NCBI GenBank assembly: GCA_964400655.1
Contig: CAYNVN010000114.1
Location: 1 to 16,492, forward strand
Source of the DNA: B16-G9 sp964400655
GTDB lineage: Bacteria; Bacteroidota; Bacteroidia; Bacteroidales; F082
Direction: 5' to 3'
DNA length: 16,492 nt
The stretch's first letter is position 1, and every line of letters begins with the position of its first letter. Below the pieces are notes generated by a model, which had not been told where the DNA came from, did no database searches, and saw only the letters and a program-made list of their open reading frames with translations. Shown here piece after piece: positions 6,695 to 13,959 of this stretch. The position numbers were made by a program, and so were the translations under genes.

Positions 6695-7748
6695 CGGTTA
6701 ACAATATCAGGCTGTGGTTTACATTTCGGAACTGATTGTATATTAATACCGTCTTCGGATTTTTTACCGAACCTTTTTTCAGTATAACTTCGGGAATTTG
6801 TTCGCCGGATATTATTTTAGCAGCGAGGGTTAAAGCAAAAGCGGAAGCAGTATCGTAATCGCCGGTAAGGTGTTTAAACCAGCCGACGGCGGTTTTTTCA
6901 AACAGGCTGTTTTCCAAATTAAGGTAGATGGTATCAAATTCCGGATCGCCGTTATAGCCTGCCAATACCAAATCAATATCGTTTGCCGAAAGATTGTTTC
7001 TTTGCAAGAATGACCGGATTTGTTCTTCTATTTCGTTTATGCCCTCCGGCCTGAAGAAGGTTTTTACATCCCTGACAGCTGCATAGCTTTTTTCGTTCCT
7101 TTCGGATGAAAGCATAAAAAACATGGCTCCTTCACCCGCAAGTGCTCCCGGTTGTTTATCGTTCAGTAATTCCAAACCATTAACCGTTTCTTTTTTGTAG
7201 TGGTTAATGTGGGTTTTAATTTGCCAGCTCTCTTGGGTTATTTCGTCAACACCTCCTAAAAGAATATTGTTTTTATCATCCGCAAGCATCAGGATGCTGT
7301 CGATAAGGGCGCTTTCAAAAGAAAAAGTACGATGCACATAGGTAAAATTTTCGTTTTGGTTTCGCAACATCAGGGCAATGCGGGCACCCACCGTGTTGTG
7401 GGTAGATTGCATAAAGGCCGTGGGGTTACCGAACGTTTCGTTATTGTCGATCATACCGTTCAGGAATTTCTCGGTATCCTTTTGGCAACCCATTCCGGTT
7501 CCTGTTAAAATGGCATCGGGTTGTTCAATGCCGGCATCGTTCATGGCATCGAAAGCGGCATACACGCCCATGCGCACAATTTTACTCATGCGTCGCAACG
7601 ATTTGGCATCCACATATTTTTTATAGTCGGGTTTTTGTATTTGCAAAAAAGGTTCTTCATAGGCTAAAATCCCGGGCAACAACACTCCCCGCTCAACAGT
7701 TCCCTGAGGGGTAACCGCACCCAAACCGTTTATGTATGCTTTGTTCAT
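6687..7748 (-). CDS. Ketosynthase-like protein without catalytic residues (chain-length-factor-like)
   Basis: 353 residues with the thiolase-type ketosynthase fold: an MNKAYINGLGAVTPQG start, GTGMGCQKD (83-91), NPTAFMQSTHNTVGARIAL (108-126) and GALAGEGAMFF (201-211). The Cys-His-His triad is absent. The nucleophile region reads YVHRTFSFESALID (137-150) with no Cys; the only Cys in the protein is C88, far from that site. The first His motif is replaced by LAGYNGD (262-268), and the second GH becomes GD in KHLTGDYDTASAF (292-304). Lys292 is retained. This pattern is expected of a KS-beta/chain-length factor that pairs with an active ketosynthase. It is the first gene of the operon. No partner ketosynthase or acyl carrier protein is present in the window. 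Confidence 0.8.
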   Translation of the reverse strand: MNKAYINGLGAVTPQGTVERGVLLPGILAYEEPFLQIQKPDYKKYVDAKSLRRMSKIVRMGVYAAFDAMNDAGIEQPDAILTGTGMGCQKDTEKFLNGMIDNNETFGNPTAFMQSTHNTVGARIALMLRNQNENFTYVHRTFSFESALIDSILMLADDKNNILLGGVDEITQESWQIKTHINHYKKETVNGLELLNDKQPGALAGEGAMFFMLSSERNEKSYAAVRDVKTFFRPEGINEIEEQIRSFLQRNNLSANDIDLVLAGYNGDPEFDTIYLNLENSLFEKTAVGWFKHLTGDYDTASAFALTLAAKIISGEQIPEVILKKGSVKNPKTVLIYNQFRNVNHSLILLTDG

Positions 7749-7866
7749 TTTATGATTTCGTAAAATATATTACGCAAAGAACGGAAAAAAATTGGTAGGG
7801 ATGAAACGGGAAGAGGCCGGAGTTGATTCCGGTAGTTTTATGATAATGTTCTGCCCGATATGAGCA

Positions 7867-7953
7867 TTTTGCTTCTGACAAAAGCAAAAAAAGTGATAAA
7901 ATGCTTTTATAAATAGCAAAATAAGTTTATTTTTGCTTATTAAAATAGCAAAA
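7867..7953. promoter_or_regulatory. Cluster of AGCAAAA/TTTTGCT motifs before the ATPase gene
   Basis: Five copies of the 7-mer lie in 87 bp: TTTTGCT at 7867 and 7931, and AGCAAAA at 7883, 7915 and 7947. Two sit in a 13-bp direct repeat, AAATAGCAAAATA, at 7911-7923 and 7943-7955; these are spaced by 32 bp, about three helical turns, and the second runs into the start codon. A related ATGCTTTTA lies at 7901-7909. This looks like a multi-site operator, possibly autoregulatory, or a structured leader. Confidence 0.45.
7928..7935 (+). promoter_or_regulatory. Candidate -7 element (TATTTTTG) for the ATPase gene
   Basis: TATTTTTG matches TAnnTTTG and ends 19 bp before the ATG at 7955. It overlaps one of the AGCAAAA/TTTTGCT motifs, so a protein bound there would block initiation. 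No clear TTTG box was found at the usual distance upstream. Confidence 0.35.
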
Positions 7954-7954
7954 T

Positions 7955-9142
7955 ATGCAAAATTTAATAATTAAATCAGCAAAAAAGATAGCTTCGGTAC
8001 CGGATGATTTTCATCGCTATTTGTTTGAAAAGATAAATTTTAAGAATCGTCTTATTGCAATTTTAGGGGCAAGGGGAACGGGTAAAACCACCATGCTTTT
8101 GCAGGCGGCAAAAAAATTCGGAGAAAAAGAAAGTCTTTATGTGGCATTGGACGATCTGTTTTTTACCAACAATAATTTATACACTCTTGCTGACGAATTT
8201 AACAAAACAGGGGGAGAGCTTTTGTTACTTGACGAAGTTCATAAATATCCTGAATGGTCAAGAGAAATCAAGTTGATTTACGATGATTTTCCTGAACTTC
8301 AGGTAATATTCACCTCTTCTTCTGTTTTAGATATTTACAAAGGAGAATCGGACCTGAGTCGCAGAGCAGTTAATTATCACCTTAAAGAATTATCTTTTCG
8401 TGAATATTTACTTTTTTTTGAACAGTTTGATTTACCAACTTATACAACAGAAGAAATCATAAGCAATCATACGGAAATTGCCAACAGCTTATTGAAAAAG
8501 ATTAAACCGTTAAAACACTTAAAAAATTATTATCAAACCGGCGTTTATCCTTATTACACGGGGAACAAAGAGGATTACTATCAGGCGTTACGAAATACCG
8601 TAAACCTGATACTGGAAATCGACATACAAAGTGTAAGGGGTATCGAATATGCCAATATCGCCAAATTTAAACGGTTGCTTTATGTGTTGGCCGGTAATGT
8701 ACCCTTTATTCCCAACATTAGTAAATTGGCTGAAAAAATCAATGTCAACAGAAATCTTTTAATAGAGGCTTTACGACTGTTAGAGAGAGCAGAACTGATA
8801 CAAACATGCATTAAAACATCAAAAAGCATAAGCTATCTGAACAAGCCGGATAAAATTTGGTTACATAATACCAACCTCAATTTTGCCATTGCCGGGGAAA
8901 AAATCAATACCGGAACTTTAAGAGAAACTTTTTTTCTGCAACATGTTTCGGTAATGCACCGGGTAACTTTACCCGATAAAGGCGATTTTTTGTTAGACGA
9001 AAAATATACTTTTGAAGTGGGTGGCAAAAACAAACAACAACACCAGATTTCAGGGTTAAAAAATGCTTTTATAGTAAAAGACAATATAGAATTTGGAGCA
9101 AAAAATATTATTCCTCTGTGGTTGTTCGGATTGATATATTAG
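7955..9142 (+). CDS. Solitary AAA+ ATPase with winged helix and nuclease-like C-terminus
   Basis: 395 residues of the AAA_14/DUF4143-type ATPase group. Walker A is GARGTGKTT (38-46) and Walker B is LLLLDE (89-94). A sensor-1-like QVIFTSSS (116-123) is followed by RR (136-137). A winged-helix segment lies at about 256-285 (SKLAEKINVNRNLLIEALRLLERAELI). The C-terminal domain resembles a PD-(D/E)xK fold with D344 and E354, but the usual E-x-K reads FEVGGKNK (353-360), so the Lys is displaced. The biochemical role of these proteins is unknown; they are common as scattered single genes in Bacteroidota and archaea. The gene stands alone, reads as more AT-rich than its neighbours, and lies between the ketosynthase operon and the superoxide reductase, which suggests independent acquisition. 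Confidence 0.85.
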   Translation: MQNLIIKSAKKIASVPDDFHRYLFEKINFKNRLIAILGARGTGKTTMLLQAAKKFGEKESLYVALDDLFFTNNNLYTLADEFNKTGGELLLLDEVHKYPEWSREIKLIYDDFPELQVIFTSSSVLDIYKGESDLSRRAVNYHLKELSFREYLLFFEQFDLPTYTTEEIISNHTEIANSLLKKIKPLKHLKNYYQTGVYPYYTGNKEDYYQALRNTVNLILEIDIQSVRGIEYANIAKFKRLLYVLAGNVPFIPNISKLAEKINVNRNLLIEALRLLERAELIQTCIKTSKSISYLNKPDKIWLHNTNLNFAIAGEKINTGTLRETFFLQHVSVMHRVTLPDKGDFLLDEKYTFEVGGKNKQQHQISGLKNAFIVKDNIEFGAKNIIPLWLFGLIY

Positions 9143-9181
9143 CTGCCGCCATCCAGAAAAACAAACCTCAATAATTTACCC

Positions 9182-9598
9182 TTAAATCTCAAATTCTTTA
9201 ACCCAAAAATCGTGTTTGTTGCAAAAACTGGTGGCGTATAAAGTGCCTTTATAACCTTCGGGAAGAGTATAAGTTGAAACCGGTTCGTCGGTGGGGTAAA
9301 ATGTTTTTGCACCGATAACCTTTCCGTTTTCATCAACCAACGTATGCCTCACAATGTAATGGGTTTCGCTCATGCCGTGGTCGGTGGTGAGGGTTATCCG
9401 GTCGCCATTAATTTTAATCTTCGGCAGATGACTTTCGGCTTTGTTTTTCCACATACCCTGATTTTCCTGCGTGTAAATAAGTCCCGAAAAATCAACCATA
9501 AAAGGCGGTTTATCATCCCGGGCCATCAGAGGTACCGCAACAGTTGCACCCAGTGTTGCCGCAATTCCTGTTTTTAAAAAGTCTCTTCTGTTTTTCAT
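9182..9598 (-). CDS. Tat-exported superoxide reductase (desulfoferrodoxin centre II family)
   Basis: 138 residues. The N-terminus has a twin-arginine signal (NRRDFLKTG, then a short hydrophobic stretch to about A26), so the folded metalloprotein should go to the periplasm. The remainder is a superoxide reductase domain with all five iron ligands of the Fe(His)4(Cys) centre: H57 (AESHLPKI), H74 and H80 (DHGMSETHYI), and C126/H129 (CNKHDFW). It should reduce superoxide to hydrogen peroxide without making oxygen. There is no N-terminal rubredoxin-like centre I. E55 is in place, but the Lys that usually precedes the first ligand His (EKH) is S56 here; K51 and K53 are close. The gene is divergent from gldE and convergent with the ATPase. 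Confidence 0.88.
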   Translation of the reverse strand: MKNRRDFLKTGIAATLGATVAVPLMARDDKPPFMVDFSGLIYTQENQGMWKNKAESHLPKIKINGDRITLTTDHGMSETHYIVRHTLVDENGKVIGAKTFYPTDEPVSTYTLPEGYKGTLYATSFCNKHDFWVKEFEI

Positions 9599-9645
9599 AA
9601 GGCATAATGTATGGTTTCAGGACACTAAAGTACAATCTTTTAATT

Positions 9646-9685
9646 AAACCGGTTTTTGTATTGATACGGGTTTTGTTATAAAACC
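9646..9685. promoter_or_regulatory. Paired AAACC/GGTTT symmetric sites between the superoxide reductase gene and gldE
   Basis: A perfect 10-bp palindrome, AAACCGGTTT (9646-9655), is followed 13 bp later by an inverted repeat GGTTTT-N5-AAAACC (9669-9685). Both are built from the same AAACC/GGTTT half-site and lie within the 180-bp divergent region. They could bind a common regulator controlling the superoxide reductase, gldE or both. The regulator is unknown. Confidence 0.35.
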
Positions 9686-9711
9686 TGAAAATAATTTAAC
9701 GGCAAAAAGGT

Positions 9712-9745
9712 TTTTGCGGTTGTTTGATAATTCTTTTTAATTTTG
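9712..9745 (+). promoter_or_regulatory. Bacteroidota-type promoter for gldE-gldD
   Basis: TTTTG at 9712-9716 and TAATTTTG at 9738-9745 are separated by 21 bp, an exact match to the TTTG-N19-21-TAnnTTTG promoter of this phylum. It lies 33 bp before the proposed TTG start of gldE. This is the best complete promoter in the window. Confidence 0.6.
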
Positions 9746-9778
9746 CCGCATAAATGATGTTTAACCAATCTCGTTGTT

Positions 9779-11122
9779 TTGGAAACAATTGACCCCGATC
9801 CTTTACCCGGTTTACTTTCAATATTTATTAACTCCTTTTACAAAGGATTTACTGTAGAGGCGGGAATTTCCATTTTGGCACTTATTGTTCTGATTACAGG
9901 CTCGGCCATGGTTTCGGGCTCGGAAACCGCCTTTTTTTCGATGACACCGGGCGACCTCGACAAACTTCGCAACCGCAACAGCAAAACGGACATGCTGATT
10001 TTAAAACTCAGGGATATTCCTAAAAAGCTGCTGGCAACCATTCTGATATCAAATAACTTCATCAATGTGGCCATAGTTATTTTATCAACCTATATAACAT
10101 CACAACTTTTTTATTTGAACCAAAGCCCTGTTATAACCTTTGTTATTCAGGTAGTGGTGGTTACATCAATCATTTTAATATTCGGAGAAATCGTACCCAA
10201 AATACTGGCCAACAAACAGCCCGTTAAAGTGGCCGCCATGATGGCTTCCACCTTAAAGTTTTTGGTTGTTTTGTTCAATCCGTTAAGTAGTATTTTGGTT
10301 AACTCAACTTCGGTAATCGACAAAAAACTGGGCAAAAAGGGACACAACATCTCCATGAGCGACCTTTCGGAAGCCATCGACATTGCCGTTGCCGATGAAA
10401 ACGACGATGAAGAAAAATCCATTTTAAAAGGAATTGCCACTTTCGGCGAAAAGGAGGCTTCCGAAATTATGCGTTCGCGGGTTAATGTTACCGCCATCGA
10501 CCTCGACCTCTCTTTTGAAGAGGTTATTAAAGTGGTGCTTGAGTCGGGGTTTTCGCGAATACCGGTTTATAAAGAAAATTTCGACCACGTACAGGGATTA
10601 CTTTATATCAAAGACCTGTTGCCCCATTTGAATAAAAAATCGGCGGTAAAATGGCAAAAGCTCATTCGTCCTGCATTTTTTGTTCCCGAAAACAAAAAAA
10701 TAAACGACCTGTTACAGGAGTTCAGAGAGAAAAAAATTCATCTTGCCATTGTGGTTGATGAATATGGCGGCACTTCGGGTATTATTACCCTTGAAGATAT
10801 TATTGAAGAGATTGTGGGAGAAATTCATGATGAGTACGATAAAGAGGATGCCCCTTTTCATTACGAAAAAATATCGGAAAACGTTTATCTGTTTGATGCC
10901 AAAACCCCGCTGAACGATTTGTGTAAAATGCTGGAAATCGAGAGCGATATTTTTGATGAGGTAAAAGGCGAATCGGATTCGCTGGGCGGCCTGCTTTTGG
11001 AAATTGAAGGGAAAATTCCAATAAAAGGAAGCATTATTACGTTTGACAGGTTTAGCTTTGAGGTGGTGGATGCCGACGAGCGAAAACTCAACAAAATTAA
11101 AGTAGTTATTCAGGAAAAATGA
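9779..11122 (+). CDS. gldE: GldE: CNNM/CorC-family membrane protein linked to gliding
   Basis: 447 residues. A DUF21/CNNM membrane domain (about 25-180) contains the VSGSETAFFS motif and GEIVPK (136-141). It is followed by a pair of CBS domains (about 235-345, including SRIPVYKE and VVDEYGGTSGIITLEDIIEEIVG) and a CorC_HlyC domain (about 360-445). The start appears to be TTG at 9779: the frame is closed by TGA at 9755-9757, no in-frame ATG exists between, and the encoded METIDPDPLP resembles other GldE N-termini. The stop overlaps the gldD ATG by 4 bp (ATGA), so the two are translationally coupled. GldE works with the lipoprotein GldD in Flavobacterium gliding and type IX secretion. In non-gliding relatives its job may concern cation homeostasis or the envelope. 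Confidence 0.92.
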   Translation: METIDPDPLPGLLSIFINSFYKGFTVEAGISILALIVLITGSAMVSGSETAFFSMTPGDLDKLRNRNSKTDMLILKLRDIPKKLLATILISNNFINVAIVILSTYITSQLFYLNQSPVITFVIQVVVVTSIILIFGEIVPKILANKQPVKVAAMMASTLKFLVVLFNPLSSILVNSTSVIDKKLGKKGHNISMSDLSEAIDIAVADENDDEEKSILKGIATFGEKEASEIMRSRVNVTAIDLDLSFEEVIKVVLESGFSRIPVYKENFDHVQGLLYIKDLLPHLNKKSAVKWQKLIRPAFFVPENKKINDLLQEFREKKIHLAIVVDEYGGTSGIITLEDIIEEIVGEIHDEYDKEDAPFHYEKISENVYLFDAKTPLNDLCKMLEIESDIFDEVKGESDSLGGLLLEIEGKIPIKGSIITFDRFSFEVVDADERKLNKIKVVIQEK

Positions 11123-11709
11123 AACAGATAACAGGGTTGCTGCTGCTTTTATTTGCCGCCGTTTGGTTTTCGTCATGCGATGAAAACTATACCCCCAAAC
11201 CAAGAGGTTATTTTAGAATTGACCTGCCCGAAAAATCGTATGTAAAACTCGATTCGGTTTTCCCGTATAGATTCGAGTATCCGGCTTATGCAACCATTAC
11301 CGGCGACCCCTTTGCACCCAATGAAAAAAACTGGATCAATGTAAATTTTCCTGATTTCAAAGCGGTGCTGCACATCAGTTACGAACCGGTAAATAATAAC
11401 CTTGCCAACTTTCTTGACGATGCCCACACACTGGTTTCAAAACATATCCCGAAAGCCGAGGCCATTTACGACAGCCTGATTTATCATCCCGAAAAACATG
11501 TTTACGGACTTGCTTTTAAAATTGAAGGTATGGGAACGGCATCGCCCTTTCAGTTTTATGTTACCGACAGCGTAAAACACTATTTAAGGGGAGCGCTCTA
11601 TTTTAACCTCCATCCCAATAACGATTCGCTGGCACCGGTTATTAATTTTCTTGAAAAAGACATCAACCATATGATATCCACGTTACAGTGGAAAAAGGAA
11701 GATCGTTAA
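11119..11709 (+). CDS. gldD: GldD: gliding-motility-associated lipoprotein
   Basis: 196 residues. A lipoprotein signal peptide ends in a lipobox with C20 (WFSSC), so the mature protein is lipid-anchored at the envelope. The segment right after the Cys, DENYTPKPRGYFRIDLPEK, is the hallmark of the GldD family. The rest reads as one globular beta-rich domain, with FPYRFEYPAYA, WINVNFPDFKAVLHISY and an aromatic FQFYVTDSVKHYLRGALYF stretch. In Flavobacterium johnsoniae GldD is required for gliding and its loss is suppressed by extra GldE, matching the coupled gene order here. Presence of the pair does not by itself show that this organism glides. Confidence 0.92.
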   Translation: MKQITGLLLLLFAAVWFSSCDENYTPKPRGYFRIDLPEKSYVKLDSVFPYRFEYPAYATITGDPFAPNEKNWINVNFPDFKAVLHISYEPVNNNLANFLDDAHTLVSKHIPKAEAIYDSLIYHPEKHVYGLAFKIEGMGTASPFQFYVTDSVKHYLRGALYFNLHPNNDSLAPVINFLEKDINHMISTLQWKKEDR

Positions 11710-11797
11710 CCGGCAGCTTTCAACAAACCTCAGTAAAGCGTTGTTATTAACCTGCGCATCCGTTTTTAAACTTCGTCAAACCGCTTACCAGGCAAAA

Positions 11798-13855
11798 TTA
11801 TTTTTCGATTCTTATTCTGGCATCCACAGCAACAACACTGTTTTCGGTTCCAAGCAACGGATTCAAATCCATTTCATAAATTTCGGGTGCAACCTGCACC
11901 AAAGCCGAAAGGCGTGTAATAATATCGGCAAACATTTCCTCGTTTACTCCCTGCTGCCCGCGAACGCCTTCAATAATTTTATAACTCGCAAGCTGTTTCA
12001 TTTCGCGAAGCACTTCATCTTTTGACACGGGAGCAAGAACGGTTTTTACATCTTTTAAAACCTCAATAAAGATACCGCCCAGGCCAAAAAGAATCATGTG
12101 TCCGAAAGCATCCTCTTTTTTTACACCGGCAAAAAGCTCGGTGCCCGACAGCATGGGTTGAAAAAGGATTCCCGTAGCATCTTTAATATTCATCATCCGT
12201 TCCATTTCGCTGATAACCTCATCGGTTGAAGTTACGTTGAGCTTAACCCCTCCCACATCCGATTTATGAACCGGGCCAACCACTTTCATCACCAGCGGAA
12301 AACCTGTTTTACGGGCTGCAGCCATAGCTTCATCGGTGGTTTGGGCAACTACCTCAACGGCACGGTTAATTCCTGCGGCATCCAAAAGTTTTTGAATGTT
12401 GCCGGGCGACAGATAGCCGTTGTCAGCCTGATCAATAACATTACGGATGGCTTTTGTATCAACCCCGGGGGTTTCAACAATTTCATTTGCCGGTCCGGGG
12501 GTTAAATAGGTACGGCACAAGGCTTTCCCCAGCATTACCTCGTCAGGAAAGAAAACCCGGCCTTTTGAAATAAAATCTCTAACCTCATTTTCGGCCGTAA
12601 GTATCGAAGGTAAAACAGGATAGATAGGTTTTTTCGAATGTTTTATTTTTTCGTTAAGCAAATCATAAACGTCGTAAACTTCAAACAGACCCGGGGTTCC
12701 AAAAATAACCACCATGGCATCAATGTGATGAAACCTGTCGTTTACATAATCAATTATTTTACCAAGCTGTTGGGCTGTACCGGTGGCCAAAAAGTCGATG
12801 GGGTTGGCAACCGACGAACCGGGGAACAGTTCTTCCTTAAGCGCATCGGCATCAGGCCCCTCAATGGCCGGCACCGAAAGACCGCCCTGTTCAAGGGCAT
12901 CGGTAAGCATAACAGCCGGCCCTCCCGCATGGGTAATAACGGCAATGTTTTTACCTTTTAATTGAGGATACATAAATACCGATGCAACGCTTATCAAATC
13001 TTCGCGGCCGTAACACCTTACAATACCCGCTTTTTTAAAGAGGGCTTCAACGGCCACATCGGAACTTGCCAGTGCACCTGTATGCGACGAAGCGGCACGA
13101 CTTCCGGCATCGCTGGCACCGGCTTTAACGGCGGCTATCCGGCACCCTTTTCTGATAAGCGACGAGGCATGTTTAAGCAACAAATCGGGTTTATCAATTT
13201 TTTCCAAATAGAGCAGCTTAACTTTCGGGTCTTTCTCCGGGTCGAAATTTTCATCCATGTGCTGAATAATCTCTTCCACCCCCATCTGTGCCGAATTACC
13301 AACCGAATAAACATTGGCAAAAGTAAGACCCTTGGGAATTCCGGCTTCCATAATAAAACATGCGGTGGCACCCGAGCCCGATACAAAATCGCAGCCCTGT
13401 GGATCGAGTTTGGGTATGGGCTGTGTAAAAATACTGTGATGATGCGGTGTTAAAATGCCCACACAATTGGGCCCTATCAACGATCCGTTTACCTTATTTA
13501 CCGCCTCCACAATACGGTCTTCAAGCAACTTACCTTCGTGGCTCTCCTCGCTGAAACCGGCCGACAAAACAATAACCGCTTTGGTATTTTTATGTTGTGT
13601 AAGGTATTCAACCGTATCGGGAGTGTATTTGGCCGCAATGGCAATAATGGCCAAATCAACATCGGGAAGCTCTTTTAAATCGCGGTAGCTTTTAATACCC
13701 TGCACCTCATCTTCTTTTGGATTTAAAACATATAGTTTTCCCTTAAATCCGCCGTCAATCAGGTTTTTTAAAACTTTACCTCCCGGCTTGTGTATATCTT
13801 TTGAACCGCCAACAACAACAATGCTTTGCGGGTTTATTAACTCATTTGTTATCAT
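11798..13855 (-). CDS. ADP-forming acetate/acyl-CoA ligase, alpha-beta fusion
   Basis: 685 residues in the order CoA-binding Rossmann domain (about 1-125, SIVVVGGSKDIHKPGGKVL), two succinyl-CoA-ligase-type domains (about 145-460) and an ATP-grasp domain (about 480-685). The phosphorylated active-site His is H258 in SSHTGALASSD. The ATP-grasp part carries HKSDVGGVKLNV, which holds the second conserved His, and a C-terminal EMDLNPLLG motif. The enzyme converts acyl-CoA + ADP + Pi to acid + CoA + ATP. It therefore conserves energy in acetate formation or amino-acid fermentation without acetate kinase. Substrate range (acetyl, branched-chain or aryl) cannot be read from sequence. It is a single gene with its own candidate promoter at 13882, convergent with gldD. 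Confidence 0.93.
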   Translation of the reverse strand: MITNELINPQSIVVVGGSKDIHKPGGKVLKNLIDGGFKGKLYVLNPKEDEVQGIKSYRDLKELPDVDLAIIAIAAKYTPDTVEYLTQHKNTKAVIVLSAGFSEESHEGKLLEDRIVEAVNKVNGSLIGPNCVGILTPHHHSIFTQPIPKLDPQGCDFVSGSGATACFIMEAGIPKGLTFANVYSVGNSAQMGVEEIIQHMDENFDPEKDPKVKLLYLEKIDKPDLLLKHASSLIRKGCRIAAVKAGASDAGSRAASSHTGALASSDVAVEALFKKAGIVRCYGREDLISVASVFMYPQLKGKNIAVITHAGGPAVMLTDALEQGGLSVPAIEGPDADALKEELFPGSSVANPIDFLATGTAQQLGKIIDYVNDRFHHIDAMVVIFGTPGLFEVYDVYDLLNEKIKHSKKPIYPVLPSILTAENEVRDFISKGRVFFPDEVMLGKALCRTYLTPGPANEIVETPGVDTKAIRNVIDQADNGYLSPGNIQKLLDAAGINRAVEVVAQTTDEAMAAARKTGFPLVMKVVGPVHKSDVGGVKLNVTSTDEVISEMERMMNIKDATGILFQPMLSGTELFAGVKKEDAFGHMILFGLGGIFIEVLKDVKTVLAPVSKDEVLREMKQLASYKIIEGVRGQQGVNEEMFADIITRLSALVQVAPEIYEMDLNPLLGTENSVVAVDARIRIEK

Positions 13856-13881
13856 AATAAATAGTGTTTAATAAGCAATGA

Positions 13882-13889
13882 CAAAAGTA
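13882..13889 (-). promoter_or_regulatory. Candidate -7 element (TACTTTTG) for the acyl-CoA ligase gene
   Basis: Read on the minus strand, TACTTTTG matches TAnnTTTG exactly, 26 bp before the ATG at 13855. No clear TTTG box was seen 19-21 bp upstream. The 104-bp gap to the upstream gene makes an independent promoter plausible. Confidence 0.45.
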
Positions 13890-13959
13890 GGTTTTTTGAA
13901 CTACACCCGATGTATAAATAAGGGTTTTATTGTACATTGTTTAACAAAAATTGCCCCTG

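Noticed and set aside
6687..7748. Housekeeping FabB/FabF annotation
   Set aside because: The protein is shorter than FabF and lacks the Cys-His-His triad, so it cannot catalyse condensation in the usual way.
10712..11203. Long open frame on the minus strand (163 residues) inside gldE/gldD, with other antisense frames in the same area
   Set aside because: It is antisense to two well-supported genes, shows no recognisable family or signal, and has a composition typical of shadow frames.
12962..13453. 163-residue plus-strand frame within the acyl-CoA ligase gene
   Set aside because: It lies wholly opposite a conserved enzyme with clear motifs; the translation looks like antisense of that gene.
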